In this document: in pieces, positions 1-9,077 of the stretch
Numbering within the stretch: the first letter of the stretch is position 1
Layout of the letters: every line of letters starts with the position of its first letter
Source of the DNA: Limnovirga soli
GTDB lineage: Bacteria; Bacteroidota; Bacteroidia; Chitinophagales; Chitinophagaceae
NCBI RefSeq assembly: GCF_013106755.1
Contig: NZ_WHPF01000004.1
Coordinates: forward strand, 62,001-126,000
Length of the DNA: 64,000 nucleotides
Direction: 5' to 3'
The notes under the pieces: generated by a model
The model's input: the letters and a program-made list of their open reading frames with translations, nothing else
The model's database searches: none
Told to the model about the DNA's origin: nothing
Made by a program: the position numbers and the translations under genes

Positions 1-32
1 AAACTTTCTTTAGTTTACAAATCAAACTTACT

Positions 33-911
33 ATGGAAGAAAACCGGGAAATATCAGCATTGCTAACCCTGATTGATGATCCGGATGAAGAGGTTTTTAC
101 CACTGTTTCAGAACGTATTATTCATTATGGATCGGGTATTATTCCCAACCTGGAAAATTTATGGGAAAATACTCCGGATAATGAAATACAGGAAAGAATT
201 GAAATGATCATTCACCGCGTACATTTTACCGGATTGGTACAGGATTTTACGCAATGGAGAGATAGTGCCTATCACGACCTTTTGTTTGGGGCTTTACTGG
301 TAGCCAAATACCAATATCCCGATCTTCAAACCGCACCTGTAATTTATGAGATAGATAGAATGAAACGCAATATATGGCTGGAGTTGAATACTTATCTTAC
401 GCCATTAGAACAAGCCAATGTTTTAAACAGCATTTTGTATAATTATTATAATTTAAAAGGCACCGAAATTGCCTACAACAATGCAGATGATTTTTTTATT
501 CATAAAGTAGTGCAGGGTAAAAAGGGCAACTCAATTTCAAATGGTATTTTATATATGATATTGGCAGAACTGCTGGATTTGCCTGTAAGGGCCGTTAATA
601 TTCCACGCCAGTTTGTTCTAGGTTATTTTAATAGTGAATTTGATGTGGAAAATGCAACTTTATTAGAACAGGCACAATCCGGTATTGACTTTTTTGTAGA
701 TGCCTCTAATGGCAATCCTTTTACCTGGCAGGATGTGGAAGGATATTTAAAGCGTGTGTCTATAACGCCAATGCCAGGGTATTTTAAACCGCTCTCAAAA
801 AAAAGAATTATACAACAGTTATTGGAGGAGTTATCTCAGTGCTTTGATACCCCCGGCCAGCAATATAAAAAAGCTGAACTATTGCAATTAGCTGCCTTGC
901 TGGACGCATAA
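33..911 (+). CDS. SirB1-like transglutaminase-fold protein
   Basis: A 292-residue soluble protein with no signal peptide or membrane segment. The middle part (about residues 95-215) resembles the transglutaminase-like SirB1/Transglut_core2 family: a long helical lead, then 'GNSISNGILYMILAELLDLPVRAVNIPRQFVLGY', given here only as a region at about residues 167-200, and a 'FFVDASNGNPF' segment where the fold would carry its Asp. The usual catalytic Cys position appears to be Ser/Asn, so activity is uncertain. The family's biochemical role is poorly known. It is followed by an 83-bp gap and surE on the same strand. Confidence 0.6.
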   Translation: MEENREISALLTLIDDPDEEVFTTVSERIIHYGSGIIPNLENLWENTPDNEIQERIEMIIHRVHFTGLVQDFTQWRDSAYHDLLFGALLVAKYQYPDLQTAPVIYEIDRMKRNIWLELNTYLTPLEQANVLNSILYNYYNLKGTEIAYNNADDFFIHKVVQGKKGNSISNGILYMILAELLDLPVRAVNIPRQFVLGYFNSEFDVENATLLEQAQSGIDFFVDASNGNPFTWQDVEGYLKRVSITPMPGYFKPLSKKRIIQQLLEELSQCFDTPGQQYKKAELLQLAALLDA

Positions 912-994
912 TTCTATGGTGTTTGGAGTGAAAGTTTCGTAAAGATTTCTTACAGGTCGCCGCTGAAAAATCTAAAATCAGCTATCTTGCATCA

Positions 995-1789
995 ATGGCC
1001 AAAAAAACTACAAAAAAAGAAAAGCCCGTAATTTTAATCACCAACGATGATGGTGTTACCGCCCCTGGCATAAAAGCTTTGGTGGAAGCTGTAGCACACT
1101 TAGGTAAAATTGTGGTAGTGGCACCAGATAAACCTCAAAGTGGAATGGGGCATGCTATTACTATTGGTCATCCGTTACGTATGCATGCGGTGCATTTATT
1201 TGATGGGGTGGAAGCATACCAATGCAGTGGAACACCGGTTGATTGTGTAAAGCTGGCGGTAGATAAAGTGCTGCACCGTAAGCCGGACATTTGTTTAAGT
1301 GGCATTAACCATGGTGCCAATCACAGTATCAACGTAATTTATAGCGGTACTATGAGTGCGGCATTGGAAGCTGCTATTGAAAGTATACCTAGCATTGGTT
1401 TTAGTTTGCTGGATTATAGTATTGAAGCTGATTTTACCGGGGCCAAGCAATATGCCGCTATTTTGGTAGAGCACTTATTAAAAAAGAAATACGATAAACA
1501 TCTTTGCCTGAATGTAAATATTCCCGCAATAAAGGCTGAGTTGATAAAGGGCATTAAAGTTTGTAAACAGGCTTATGCCAAGTATGAAGAAAAATTTGAG
1601 GAGCGTAAAGACCCGCACGGCAAACAATATTATTGGTTAACCGGTGATTTTGTAAATTTTGATACATCAAAAGATACGGATGAATGGGCATTAAAGCACA
1701 ATTATGTAAGTGTGGTGCCGGTTCAGTTTGATCTTACCAATTATGCGCTAAGGCAAAAATTAATTTCACCTTTAACTAAATTGTCTTGA
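995..1789 (+). CDS. surE: 5'-nucleotidase SurE
   Basis: SurE is a metal-dependent phosphatase that removes phosphate from nucleoside 5'- (and 3'-) monophosphates in the cytoplasm. The 264-residue length is normal. Seen directly: the metal-binding N-terminal ITNDDG motif (residues 15-20), the glycine-rich SGMGHAIT segment, and SGINHGANHS, which supplies the conserved Ser/Asn residues. The extra Lys-rich start (MAKKTTKKEK) is slightly longer than average. The last codons overlap the next reading frame by four bases. Confidence 0.95.
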   Translation: MAKKTTKKEKPVILITNDDGVTAPGIKALVEAVAHLGKIVVVAPDKPQSGMGHAITIGHPLRMHAVHLFDGVEAYQCSGTPVDCVKLAVDKVLHRKPDICLSGINHGANHSINVIYSGTMSAALEAAIESIPSIGFSLLDYSIEADFTGAKQYAAILVEHLLKKKYDKHLCLNVNIPAIKAELIKGIKVCKQAYAKYEEKFEERKDPHGKQYYWLTGDFVNFDTSKDTDEWALKHNYVSVVPVQFDLTNYALRQKLISPLTKLS

Positions 1790-2076
1790 AAAAAAACAGT
1801 TTCCCTTTGGGAGTGATTATTGGACTGATTTGTCCGTTAATAGGCATCGTAATTTTCTATTTTCTAAAAGCAAGTGGAACCCCTTTCGATTATTTTCTGC
1901 AGGTAATGTGGCAGAGCAAACCATTACTTACTGCGGCCGTAAGCTTTTCGCTTTTTATAAATGCAGTTGTATTTACAATTACGGTAAACAAGGGTATTGA
2001 CAAAACGGCAAAAGGTGTTTTTTTGGTTACTCTTTTAATTACCATACCTGCCATTATATATAAATTATTTTTTTAG
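1786..2076 (+). CDS. Small three-helix membrane protein downstream of surE
   Basis: A 96-residue protein with three hydrophobic stretches (about residues 8-27, 45-66 and 76-94), so a small inner-membrane protein of unknown function. The start is a TTG that overlaps the surE stop (TTGA), which indicates translational coupling with surE; there is no better ATG nearby. I do not recognise a family from sequence alone. Confidence 0.6.
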   Translation: MKKNSFPLGVIIGLICPLIGIVIFYFLKASGTPFDYFLQVMWQSKPLLTAAVSFSLFINAVVFTITVNKGIDKTAKGVFLVTLLITIPAIIYKLFF

Positions 2077-2189
2077 GCAGATCACCGATATTTGAACAGA
2101 AAGCGTTCAAATTTTGATAAAAATGAGTATTTTTTTGTTTGTAAAGCATTAAAAATCACTCTCATTTCATATCTAAAAATTTAACATAC

Positions 2190-2219
2190 TTGTAGTTTAC
2201 AATCAAATCCTTATTTTCG
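2190..2219 (+). promoter_or_regulatory. Candidate Bacteroidota promoter for pfkA-pyk
   Basis: TTG at 2190-2192 and TATTTTCG at 2212-2219, 19 nt apart, fit the Bacteroidota primary-sigma pattern TTTG / TAnnTTTG. It sits about 90 bp ahead of pfkA and would give a leader of roughly 80 nt. Based on pattern only. Confidence 0.4.
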
Positions 2220-2307
2220 CGACTTCATTTTGAAGAGAGATGGTATTTTGAACGATTTGCCTGCCTTAGTAGAAATTTTTTAATGAAATAATCTTTATTT
2301 TGATACA

Positions 2308-3291
2308 ATGTCAAAAAAAGTTACAAAAATCGGAGTATTAACCTCCGGTGGAGATTCGCCGGGTATGAATGCTGCAATCCGTGCAGTAGTAAGAACAGCT
2401 ATATATCATGGTATTGATGTATTTGGTGTGTCAAGAGGATATAATGGTATGATTGAGGATGAAATTGAGCAAATGAATTCCCGTTCGGTAGCCAATATTA
2501 TTCAGCGCGGTGGAACAATACTTAAAACAGCCAGAAGCAAAGAGTTTTTTACTGAAGAAGGCCGTAAAAAAGCATACGAAAACCTTAGAAAAAGAGGGAT
2601 TGACGGATTAGTGGTTATTGGAGGTAATGGTAGCTTTACAGGTGCATATAAATTAAGTCAGGAATTTGGTATTCCCTGCGTAGGCTTACCAGCTACCATC
2701 GACAAAGATTTATACGGTACAGATTTTACTATTGGTTTTGACACAGCCGTTAATACAGCGGTAAGTTGTATAGATAGAATCAGAGATACAGCCGATGCAC
2801 ATGACCGTTTATTTATTGTAGAAGTAATGGGGCGCCATGCAGGATATATAGCTTTACATAGCGGTATTGCAACAGGTGCAGAAAATATTCTTATCCCCGA
2901 GGATGAAACTTCTTTGGATGAAGTAATTGCCTCACTTTCTGAAAAAGAGAAACGTAAAAAGCTGGTAAACCTGGTGGTTGTGGCCGAAGGGCATAGCTCT
3001 GGCGGTGCAAATGGTGTTGCCGAAATACTAAAAAGTCATTTACCAAATCTGGATACCAGGGTTACTATTTTAGGGCATATTCAAAGAGGTGGCTCTCCCA
3101 CCTGTTTAGACAGGCTTATCGCCAGTCGTATGGGTTATCACGCTGTAGAAAGTTTAATTGAAGGCCGTCATGATGTAATGATTGGTATATTTCAAAACAC
3201 AATTAACTTTACCCCTATAGAAGTGGCTATTCGCGAAAAACAAAGAATGAGTGATGACTGGATGAGGATTGTGAAAATTCTTGCCAGCTAA
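2308..3291 (+). CDS. pfkA: 6-phosphofructokinase
   Basis: Phosphorylates fructose 6-phosphate to fructose 1,6-bisphosphate in glycolysis. The 327-residue length fits the bacterial ATP-dependent form. Seen: GGDSPGMN (residues 14-21, nucleotide site), TIDKD with catalytic Asp (130-134), TDFTIGFDTA, MGRHAGY, and ILGHIQRGGSP near the C-terminus (effector and sugar contacts). Odd point: the usual GGDGS loop reads GGNGS, with Asn107 where enterobacterial enzymes have the Mg-binding Asp103. The next gene is pyruvate kinase, 55 bp downstream, so the two likely form a glycolytic operon. Confidence 0.95.
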   Translation: MSKKVTKIGVLTSGGDSPGMNAAIRAVVRTAIYHGIDVFGVSRGYNGMIEDEIEQMNSRSVANIIQRGGTILKTARSKEFFTEEGRKKAYENLRKRGIDGLVVIGGNGSFTGAYKLSQEFGIPCVGLPATIDKDLYGTDFTIGFDTAVNTAVSCIDRIRDTADAHDRLFIVEVMGRHAGYIALHSGIATGAENILIPEDETSLDEVIASLSEKEKRKKLVNLVVVAEGHSSGGANGVAEILKSHLPNLDTRVTILGHIQRGGSPTCLDRLIASRMGYHAVESLIEGRHDVMIGIFQNTINFTPIEVAIREKQRMSDDWMRIVKILAS

Positions 3292-3346
3292 TTTGTATTA
3301 CACAAGCCATTTAATTGGCCGATAATAAAACTACGAGGGAAACCAT

Positions 3347-4840
3347 ATGTCACAGAATTTATCAAAATACCTGCATAAAGAAATGGATAAAGAAGCAGGT
3401 ATCAACCATTCTTATCACCGCACAAAAATCGTTGCCACGGTTGGCCCTGCATGTGATACTTATGACAAATTATTAGAACTTGTTCGTGCTGGGGTAAATG
3501 TATTTCGCTTAAATTTTTCTCACGGTACACATGAAGATAAAGCACGGATTATTGAATATATAAGGGAAATCAATGTAAAAGAACCTTATAATATTGCTAT
3601 TCTGGCCGATTTGCAGGGCCCTAAATTAAGGGTGGGCGAAATTGAAAATGGCTCAATGGAAATTGTGCCAGGCGATATCCTCACATTTACCTGCAAGGAA
3701 AAAGTAATTGGCAATAAGGAAAGAATTTATTTGTCTTACCCCAATTTACATTCCGATGTAAAGCCAGGTGATAAGATTATGATTGATGACGGTAAACTGG
3801 AAGTGGTGGTTACCGAAATTACTGCCGGTGAAGATGTGAAAGTTCAGGTTACTTATGGCGGTACTCTATATCCTAAAAAGGGATTGAATCTGCCAGATAC
3901 TGCAATTTCATTACCTGCACTTACCGAGAAAGATCTTATAGATCTTGAATTTATCATTAAACAAAATGTAGAGTGGATTGCCTTATCATTTGTGCGTAAG
4001 GCTGAAGATATTATAGACCTTAAAAGAAGACTTTCTGAAGCAAAAAGCAGCAGTAAAGTAATTGCCAAAATCGAAATGCCTTCTGCACTGGTAGATTTGC
4101 GCAATATCGTAATCCAGTCAGATGCTGTTATGGTGGCTCGTGGCGATTTGGGTGTAGAATTACCTCCTGAAAAAATCCCCATGGCGCAGCGCGAAATCAT
4201 ACGCAAAGCCATTCACCGTGCAAAGCCTGTAATTGTGGCTACGCAAATGATGGAAAGTATGATTGACCGCATTAAACCTAACCGTAGCGAGATTACCGAT
4301 GTGGCCAATGCCGTACTGGAAGGTGCTGACGCAGTAATGTTAAGTGGTGAAACGGCTACTGGTAATCATCCGGCGCTGGTGGTACAAACCATGCGCAAGA
4401 TTATTATGGAAGTGGAAAAAACCGAATACCGGTATAACCGCGAAGGCGACTTAAAACCGCAACCAAAATCTCCATCTTTTCTTAGCGATGCAGTTTGTTA
4501 TAACGCCTGTAAAATTGCCGAAGATGTTAGCGCCGATGCTTTAATTGGTATGACACAAAGCGGATATACTGCCTTTATTTTAAGTAGTTATCGACCATAC
4601 TCTCCGTTATACATTTTTACCAAAGTAAAATCTCTGGTAAACCAGTTAAGTTTAAGCTGGGGTGTAAGGGCTTTTTATTACGATGAAGAAGTAAGTTTGG
4701 ATGATATAATCACCGATCAGATTAATATTTTAAAAGAACGTGGTTTTGTAAAACCGGGCGATATGATTGTAAATACAGGCAGTACGCCAATCCAATTGCA
4801 CCTGCCCACCAACATGATAAAAATTACAAAAGTTGATTAA
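3347..4840 (+). CDS. pyk: Pyruvate kinase
   Basis: Converts phosphoenolpyruvate and ADP to pyruvate and ATP. 497 residues with all family landmarks: TKIVATVGPA near residues 26-35, FRLNFSHG, the substrate segment LADLQGPKLRVG, the signature IAKIEMPSALV followed by VMVARGDLGVELP, and ATQMMESMI with the C-terminal regulatory domain after about residue 365. It sits 55 bp after pfkA, and a strong terminator follows within 10 bp of the stop. Confidence 0.97.
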   Translation: MSQNLSKYLHKEMDKEAGINHSYHRTKIVATVGPACDTYDKLLELVRAGVNVFRLNFSHGTHEDKARIIEYIREINVKEPYNIAILADLQGPKLRVGEIENGSMEIVPGDILTFTCKEKVIGNKERIYLSYPNLHSDVKPGDKIMIDDGKLEVVVTEITAGEDVKVQVTYGGTLYPKKGLNLPDTAISLPALTEKDLIDLEFIIKQNVEWIALSFVRKAEDIIDLKRRLSEAKSSSKVIAKIEMPSALVDLRNIVIQSDAVMVARGDLGVELPPEKIPMAQREIIRKAIHRAKPVIVATQMMESMIDRIKPNRSEITDVANAVLEGADAVMLSGETATGNHPALVVQTMRKIIMEVEKTEYRYNREGDLKPQPKSPSFLSDAVCYNACKIAEDVSADALIGMTQSGYTAFILSSYRPYSPLYIFTKVKSLVNQLSLSWGVRAFYYDEEVSLDDIITDQINILKERGFVKPGDMIVNTGSTPIQLHLPTNMIKITKVD

Positions 4841-4848
4841 AATATAAG

Positions 4849-4872
4849 CCCCCGAATTATCGGGGGTTTTTT
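4849..4872 (+). terminator. Rho-independent terminator of pfkA-pyk
   Basis: CCCCCGA and TCGGGGG form a perfect 7-bp stem around an ATTA loop (4849-4866), followed by six T residues. It lies 8 bp after the pyk stop codon. Confidence 0.9.
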
Positions 4873-4887
4873 ATTAAAATTATTGTG

Positions 4888-5028
4888 GAGCCGGGCAATG
4901 GATTTTTATAGCAGCTTTACTTGCGTCGCACTCTTGTGCCGCAAAACATCAGGCAGCAAAATACAGGTTCTTCATAAATTATTTTATCATGCCCAATAGC
5001 GTGTAAAGCGTTGAAGTGTGCGACGCAA
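4888..5028 (-). repeat. Bipartite interspersed element, copy 1 plus a half copy
   Basis: On the minus strand, GTGCGACGCAAGTAAAG and its GCACAAGA lead (4915-4939) are followed after exactly 18 nt by GCCCGGCTC (4888-4896). A second, partial copy on the plus strand (GTGTGCGACGCAA, 5016-5028) leads directly into CCAGGCT. Same family as 8942, 14777, 17858, 27324, 34557, 38351, 50442 and 51246. The rest of the 378-bp gap from 4841 to 5218 holds nothing else I recognise. Confidence 0.75.
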
Positions 5029-5218
5029 CCAGGCTAAATAGCATTGCTTCTGCCCACGCAATAATAATTTTATTTATAAATATATTGGCCGCCAACTATA
5101 CTTTAACACCTGCTGCACCTGCTAATAAATTTGTATGTCAGCACAAGAAAAGATACATATTTGCGCTTAAGATTGGCCAAAAAAATTGCACCTTTAACAC
5201 TCAAAATAAAATACTGCC

Positions 5219-7099
5219 ATGAGAATATTAAATGCCCTTGTATGTGTATTAATTTCAACAGCAGGCATTGCTCAAAATGCTGATTCAGTTTGGATAAAGG
5301 CCAACTATACCAAAACAGAGTACCAAATTCCCATGCGGGATGGTGCAAAACTTTTTACCTCGGTATATGCACCAATAGATACGGTGCAAAAGCACCCTGT
5401 TTTATTAACCAGAACGCCTTATTCCTGTGCACCCTATGGCAATGATTGGAATAGTTACTGGTACTCTTACATGAAAGCATATTTTAAAGAGGGTTATATA
5501 ATTGTAAAACAGGATGTACGTGGCCGCTGGATGAGCGAAGGCGATTTTATGGATGTTCGTCCTTTTAATGCCAATAAAAAATCAAATACAGATATTGATG
5601 AAGCCAGCGATACTTACGATGCTATTGACTGGATGGTAAAAAATGTACCTGGCAATAATGGTAAAGTAGGTGTATTTGGTATTTCTTATCCCGGTTTTTA
5701 TTCAACCATGGCAGCAGCAAGTAATCATCCGGCATTAAAAGCGGTTAGTCCACAGGCACCGGTTACCAATTGGTTTATTGGCGATGATTTTCACCACAAT
5801 GGTGTGTTTTTTCAAATGGATGCATTTTCCTTTTACTCATCCTTTGGAAAGCCCAGGCCAAAGCCTACCACTGTTGGTTCACCTGGGTTTGATTTTAACT
5901 CACATGATAACTATAAATTCTATTTAGATGCAGGTTCATTATCTAAATTAACGAGTTATATGGGCGATAGTATTGCTTTTTGGAAAGACCTGATGTCCCA
6001 CCCCAATTATGATGCATTTTGGAAGGCCCGTGATGCACGCAATGCCACCAAAAACCTGCAGCCTGCCATGTTATGGGTGGGTGGCCTATTTGATGCGGAA
6101 GATTGTTGGGGGGCTTTTAATGCGTATAAGGCGGCTGAGCAAAACAATCCGGGTAAAGCATTTAATAAACTGGTGGAAGGTCCGTGGTATCATGGGCAAT
6201 GGGCCAGTAATGATGGTACGCATTTGGGCAACATCCAATTTGGAAGCAATACCAGCGAATGGTATCAACAGCATATAGAAATTCCTTTCTTTAACTATTT
6301 TCTGTTGGGTAAAGGCGATATAAACCAGATAGCTGAAGCAAACGTATTTATTTCCGGTGCCAATGAATGGAAAACGTTTACCCAGTGGCCACCAGCACAG
6401 AAGGAAGATAAAACAATGTATTTGCAGGCAAATGGTAAACTAGGTTGGGCTAAACCAACAGCTACAAATAGTTTTTCGGGGTATAACAGCGATCCTTCAC
6501 ATCCTGTTCCCTATACAGAAGATGTACATTTTAACCGCACCAGAACTTATATGACCGATGACCAGCGTTTTGCCACCCGCCGCCCGGATGTAGTTTCTTT
6601 TCAAACTGAAATTTTAGATAAGGATATAACGGTAGCTGGAAATGTAGTAGCTGATTTGGTAGCGGGTATTTCTACCACCGATGCAGATTTTGTTGTAAAA
6701 ATTATTGATGTTTTTCCTGATGATGCCGGGTATAACGATGTTGATATTTATGCAGAAGAAGATGCGCCCTGTAATTACCCCATGGCTGGATATGAAATGC
6801 TGGTGAGAGGCGAAATTTTTAGGGGCAGGTTTAGAAAAAGCTACGAAAATCCAACCGCTTTTACACCAGACAAACCAGAGCAGGTTAAATTTGAATTGCC
6901 TTCTATAGCACATACTTTTAAAAAGGGGCATAGAATAATGGTGCAGGTACAAAGCAGCTGGTTTCCGCTGGCAGACCGCAACCCACAGCAGTTTATTGAT
7001 ATTTACCATTGCAGCCCGGCCGATTTTATAAAAAGCGATATAAAAATTTATCATAGCACTACCCAGTTTTCAAAAATTATATTACCTATTTTACAATAA
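5219..7099 (+). CDS. Secreted CocE/NonD family hydrolase
   Basis: A 626-residue alpha/beta hydrolase of the X-Pro dipeptidyl-peptidase (S15)/CocE group. The N-terminus is a signal peptide (cleavage likely after ...TAGIAQ, residue 19). Seen: MRDGAKL for the CocE start motif, KQDVRGRWMSEG, and the nucleophile elbow GISYPG with Ser156. Asp and His of the triad would follow in the LQPAMLWVGGLFDAED and EGPWYHGQW regions. The C-terminal about 200 residues are the jelly-roll domain of this family. Substrate (acyl ester, beta-lactam or Xaa-Pro peptide) cannot be told from sequence. It is 6 bp upstream of the hexosaminidase, so probably co-transcribed. Confidence 0.9.
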   Translation: MRILNALVCVLISTAGIAQNADSVWIKANYTKTEYQIPMRDGAKLFTSVYAPIDTVQKHPVLLTRTPYSCAPYGNDWNSYWYSYMKAYFKEGYIIVKQDVRGRWMSEGDFMDVRPFNANKKSNTDIDEASDTYDAIDWMVKNVPGNNGKVGVFGISYPGFYSTMAAASNHPALKAVSPQAPVTNWFIGDDFHHNGVFFQMDAFSFYSSFGKPRPKPTTVGSPGFDFNSHDNYKFYLDAGSLSKLTSYMGDSIAFWKDLMSHPNYDAFWKARDARNATKNLQPAMLWVGGLFDAEDCWGAFNAYKAAEQNNPGKAFNKLVEGPWYHGQWASNDGTHLGNIQFGSNTSEWYQQHIEIPFFNYFLLGKGDINQIAEANVFISGANEWKTFTQWPPAQKEDKTMYLQANGKLGWAKPTATNSFSGYNSDPSHPVPYTEDVHFNRTRTYMTDDQRFATRRPDVVSFQTEILDKDITVAGNVVADLVAGISTTDADFVVKIIDVFPDDAGYNDVDIYAEEDAPCNYPMAGYEMLVRGEIFRGRFRKSYENPTAFTPDKPEQVKFELPSIAHTFKKGHRIMVQVQSSWFPLADRNPQQFIDIYHCSPADFIKSDIKIYHSTTQFSKIILPILQ

Positions 7100-7105
7100 A
7101 GAAAT

Positions 7106-8740
7106 ATGAAACAGTTGCTTTTTGCCATTTGTACATTTTTTGTTTTGGCTGTTAATGCCCAGGAAATAAATATAATACCACAACCAGCTTCATTAAAGCA
7201 GGGTACAGGAAGCTTTACTATTAGTGCTACAACCAAAATTATTTTAGCCGGAAGCGGTACTGAAAAAAGTGCCGCATTTTTAAATGCGTATTTAAAAGCA
7301 TATTATGGATTTGAGTTAAGTACTACAAAAGCCAAACTGCCGTGGAAAAATGCCATTGTACTTAATTACGACCGTATGGATAATGGTTTGCCTGGCGCAT
7401 ACAACCTTACAGTAGATAAGGAGAAAGTATATATAGGTGGCGATAATGAGCAGGGTGTTTTTTATGGTATTCAAACCTTATTACAATTATTACCGGTACA
7501 ACCAGCAGCAGCTTTGGCAATACCCAATGTAACAATAGCTGATGCACCAAGATTTGCATATAGAGGCTTAATGCTGGATTGTGGCCGCCATTTTTTTAGT
7601 GTTGATTTTGTAAAGCAATACATTGATTTTATTGCCATGAGCAAGATGAATACGTTTCACTGGCACCTTACTGAGGATCAGGGCTGGCGTATAGAAATAA
7701 AAAAATACCCATTATTAACCCAGGTGGGCAGTTGCAGAAATGGTACCATTACAGGTCATCACCCTGGCACAGGCAACGACAATATCAGGGATTGTGGATA
7801 TTATACACAGGAGCAAATAAAAGACATTGTAAAATACGCGGCCGACCGTTATATCACCGTAATTCCCGAAATTGAAATGCCGGGCCACTCATCTGCAGCC
7901 ATTGCAGCATACCCACAATTAAGCTGTTTCCCTACTCAATCAACTGCAATTGCAAAAAAAGTAACATGGAGTGGTGATTCAACTGGTAAGCATGTGCAGC
8001 AAAGCTGGGGCGTTTATAGTGATGTGTTTTGCCCATCAGAATACACTTTTAATTTTTTACAGGATGTGTTGGATGAGGTAATGGCATTGTTCCCATCCAC
8101 TTATATTCATATTGGTGGCGATGAATGTCCTAAGGAATATTGGAAAATTTCTCCCTTTTGTCAGCAATTAATTAAAGACAAGGGTTTAAAAGATGAGCAC
8201 GGATTACAAAGCTATTTTATTGGCCGTATAGAGAAATACCTGAACGGCAAAGGCCGCCAGATAATTGGCTGGGATGAAATTCTGGAAGGAGGCGTAGCAC
8301 CCAATGCAACTGTAATGAGTTGGCGCGGCGAAAAAGGTGGTATAGAAGCCGCAAAACAGAAGCATCAAGTGGTAATGACGCCTACTACTTATGTGTATTT
8401 TGATTATGCACAAACAAAAAGTGAAGACAGCCTCGTAATTGGCGGTTATTTACCTGTAGAAACAGTGTATAATTATGAGCCACTTCCCAAAGAGTTAACG
8501 GCTGATGAGCAGAAATATATATTGGGTGCACAGGCCAATGTTTGGAGTGAATATATGGCCAACCCCGGCAAGGTAGAATACATGCTTTTGCCCAGGCTGG
8601 CTGCATTAAGTGAAGTATTGTGGAGTACGCCTCAAAACAAAAGCTGGGCTGGTTTTACTACCCGCCTGCAAACACAGTTTAAAAGGTTTGATCTTTGGAA
8701 GGCGCATTACAATAAAAAGGGCATTAATAAAGGCGAGTAA
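7106..8740 (+). CDS. Secreted beta-N-acetylhexosaminidase, GH20
   Basis: Removes terminal N-acetylglucosamine or N-acetylgalactosamine, for example from chitin oligomers. A 544-residue exported protein (signal peptide MKQLLFAICTFFVLAVNAQ). Residues about 20-135 form the GH20b lead domain, and the barrel starts at FAYRGLMLDCGRHFF. The catalytic pair is seen in HIGGDECPKEYW (Asp339-Glu340), where the Asp orients the substrate acetamido group. WHLTEDQGWRIEIKKYP and GWDEILEGG are also typical. It lies between the hydrolase and the nagB fusion, so a role in amino-sugar scavenging is likely. Confidence 0.95.
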   Translation: MKQLLFAICTFFVLAVNAQEINIIPQPASLKQGTGSFTISATTKIILAGSGTEKSAAFLNAYLKAYYGFELSTTKAKLPWKNAIVLNYDRMDNGLPGAYNLTVDKEKVYIGGDNEQGVFYGIQTLLQLLPVQPAAALAIPNVTIADAPRFAYRGLMLDCGRHFFSVDFVKQYIDFIAMSKMNTFHWHLTEDQGWRIEIKKYPLLTQVGSCRNGTITGHHPGTGNDNIRDCGYYTQEQIKDIVKYAADRYITVIPEIEMPGHSSAAIAAYPQLSCFPTQSTAIAKKVTWSGDSTGKHVQQSWGVYSDVFCPSEYTFNFLQDVLDEVMALFPSTYIHIGGDECPKEYWKISPFCQQLIKDKGLKDEHGLQSYFIGRIEKYLNGKGRQIIGWDEILEGGVAPNATVMSWRGEKGGIEAAKQKHQVVMTPTTYVYFDYAQTKSEDSLVIGGYLPVETVYNYEPLPKELTADEQKYILGAQANVWSEYMANPGKVEYMLLPRLAALSEVLWSTPQNKSWAGFTTRLQTQFKRFDLWKAHYNKKGINKGE

Positions 8741-8941
8741 AGCTTAATTGGATACCGGATTCAGCATATTATGGCATAGCCTTTTGTTTTGTATTTGCTG
8801 ATTCGTTACGCAAATACCTCACTTTTTCGTTCGGGTTACATGGCAGCATTATACAGCCAGAAATGAGGGAAGTTGTAAATTGTAAATGCAATAGCCTGGT
8901 TGCCTTTATATGTATTTGTTTAGCTGCATTAAATTACTGCA

Positions 8942-8993
8942 GCACAAGAGTGCGACGCAAGTAAAGTAGCATAGTAAATTAGTAGCCCGGCTC
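8942..8993 (+). repeat. Bipartite interspersed element, copy 2
   Basis: GCACAAGA with GTGCGACGCAAGTAAAG (8942-8966), an 18-nt spacer, then GCCCGGCTC (8985-8993). It matches copy 1 in both boxes while the 18-nt spacer differs. It is the only recognisable structure in the 337-bp gap between the hexosaminidase and nagB. Confidence 0.8.
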
Positions 8994-9077
8994 AAAATAA
9001 TTAGCAAATCAAACGATTGCATTCTGCAGAATGCTTTTGAAACAATATTTTTGAACGTAAAATAAAACCACTTCAAC

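Noticed and set aside
5016..5348. Short frames on both strands ahead of the CocE-like gene
   Set aside because: They overlap the interspersed element and the signal-peptide region; no coding character.
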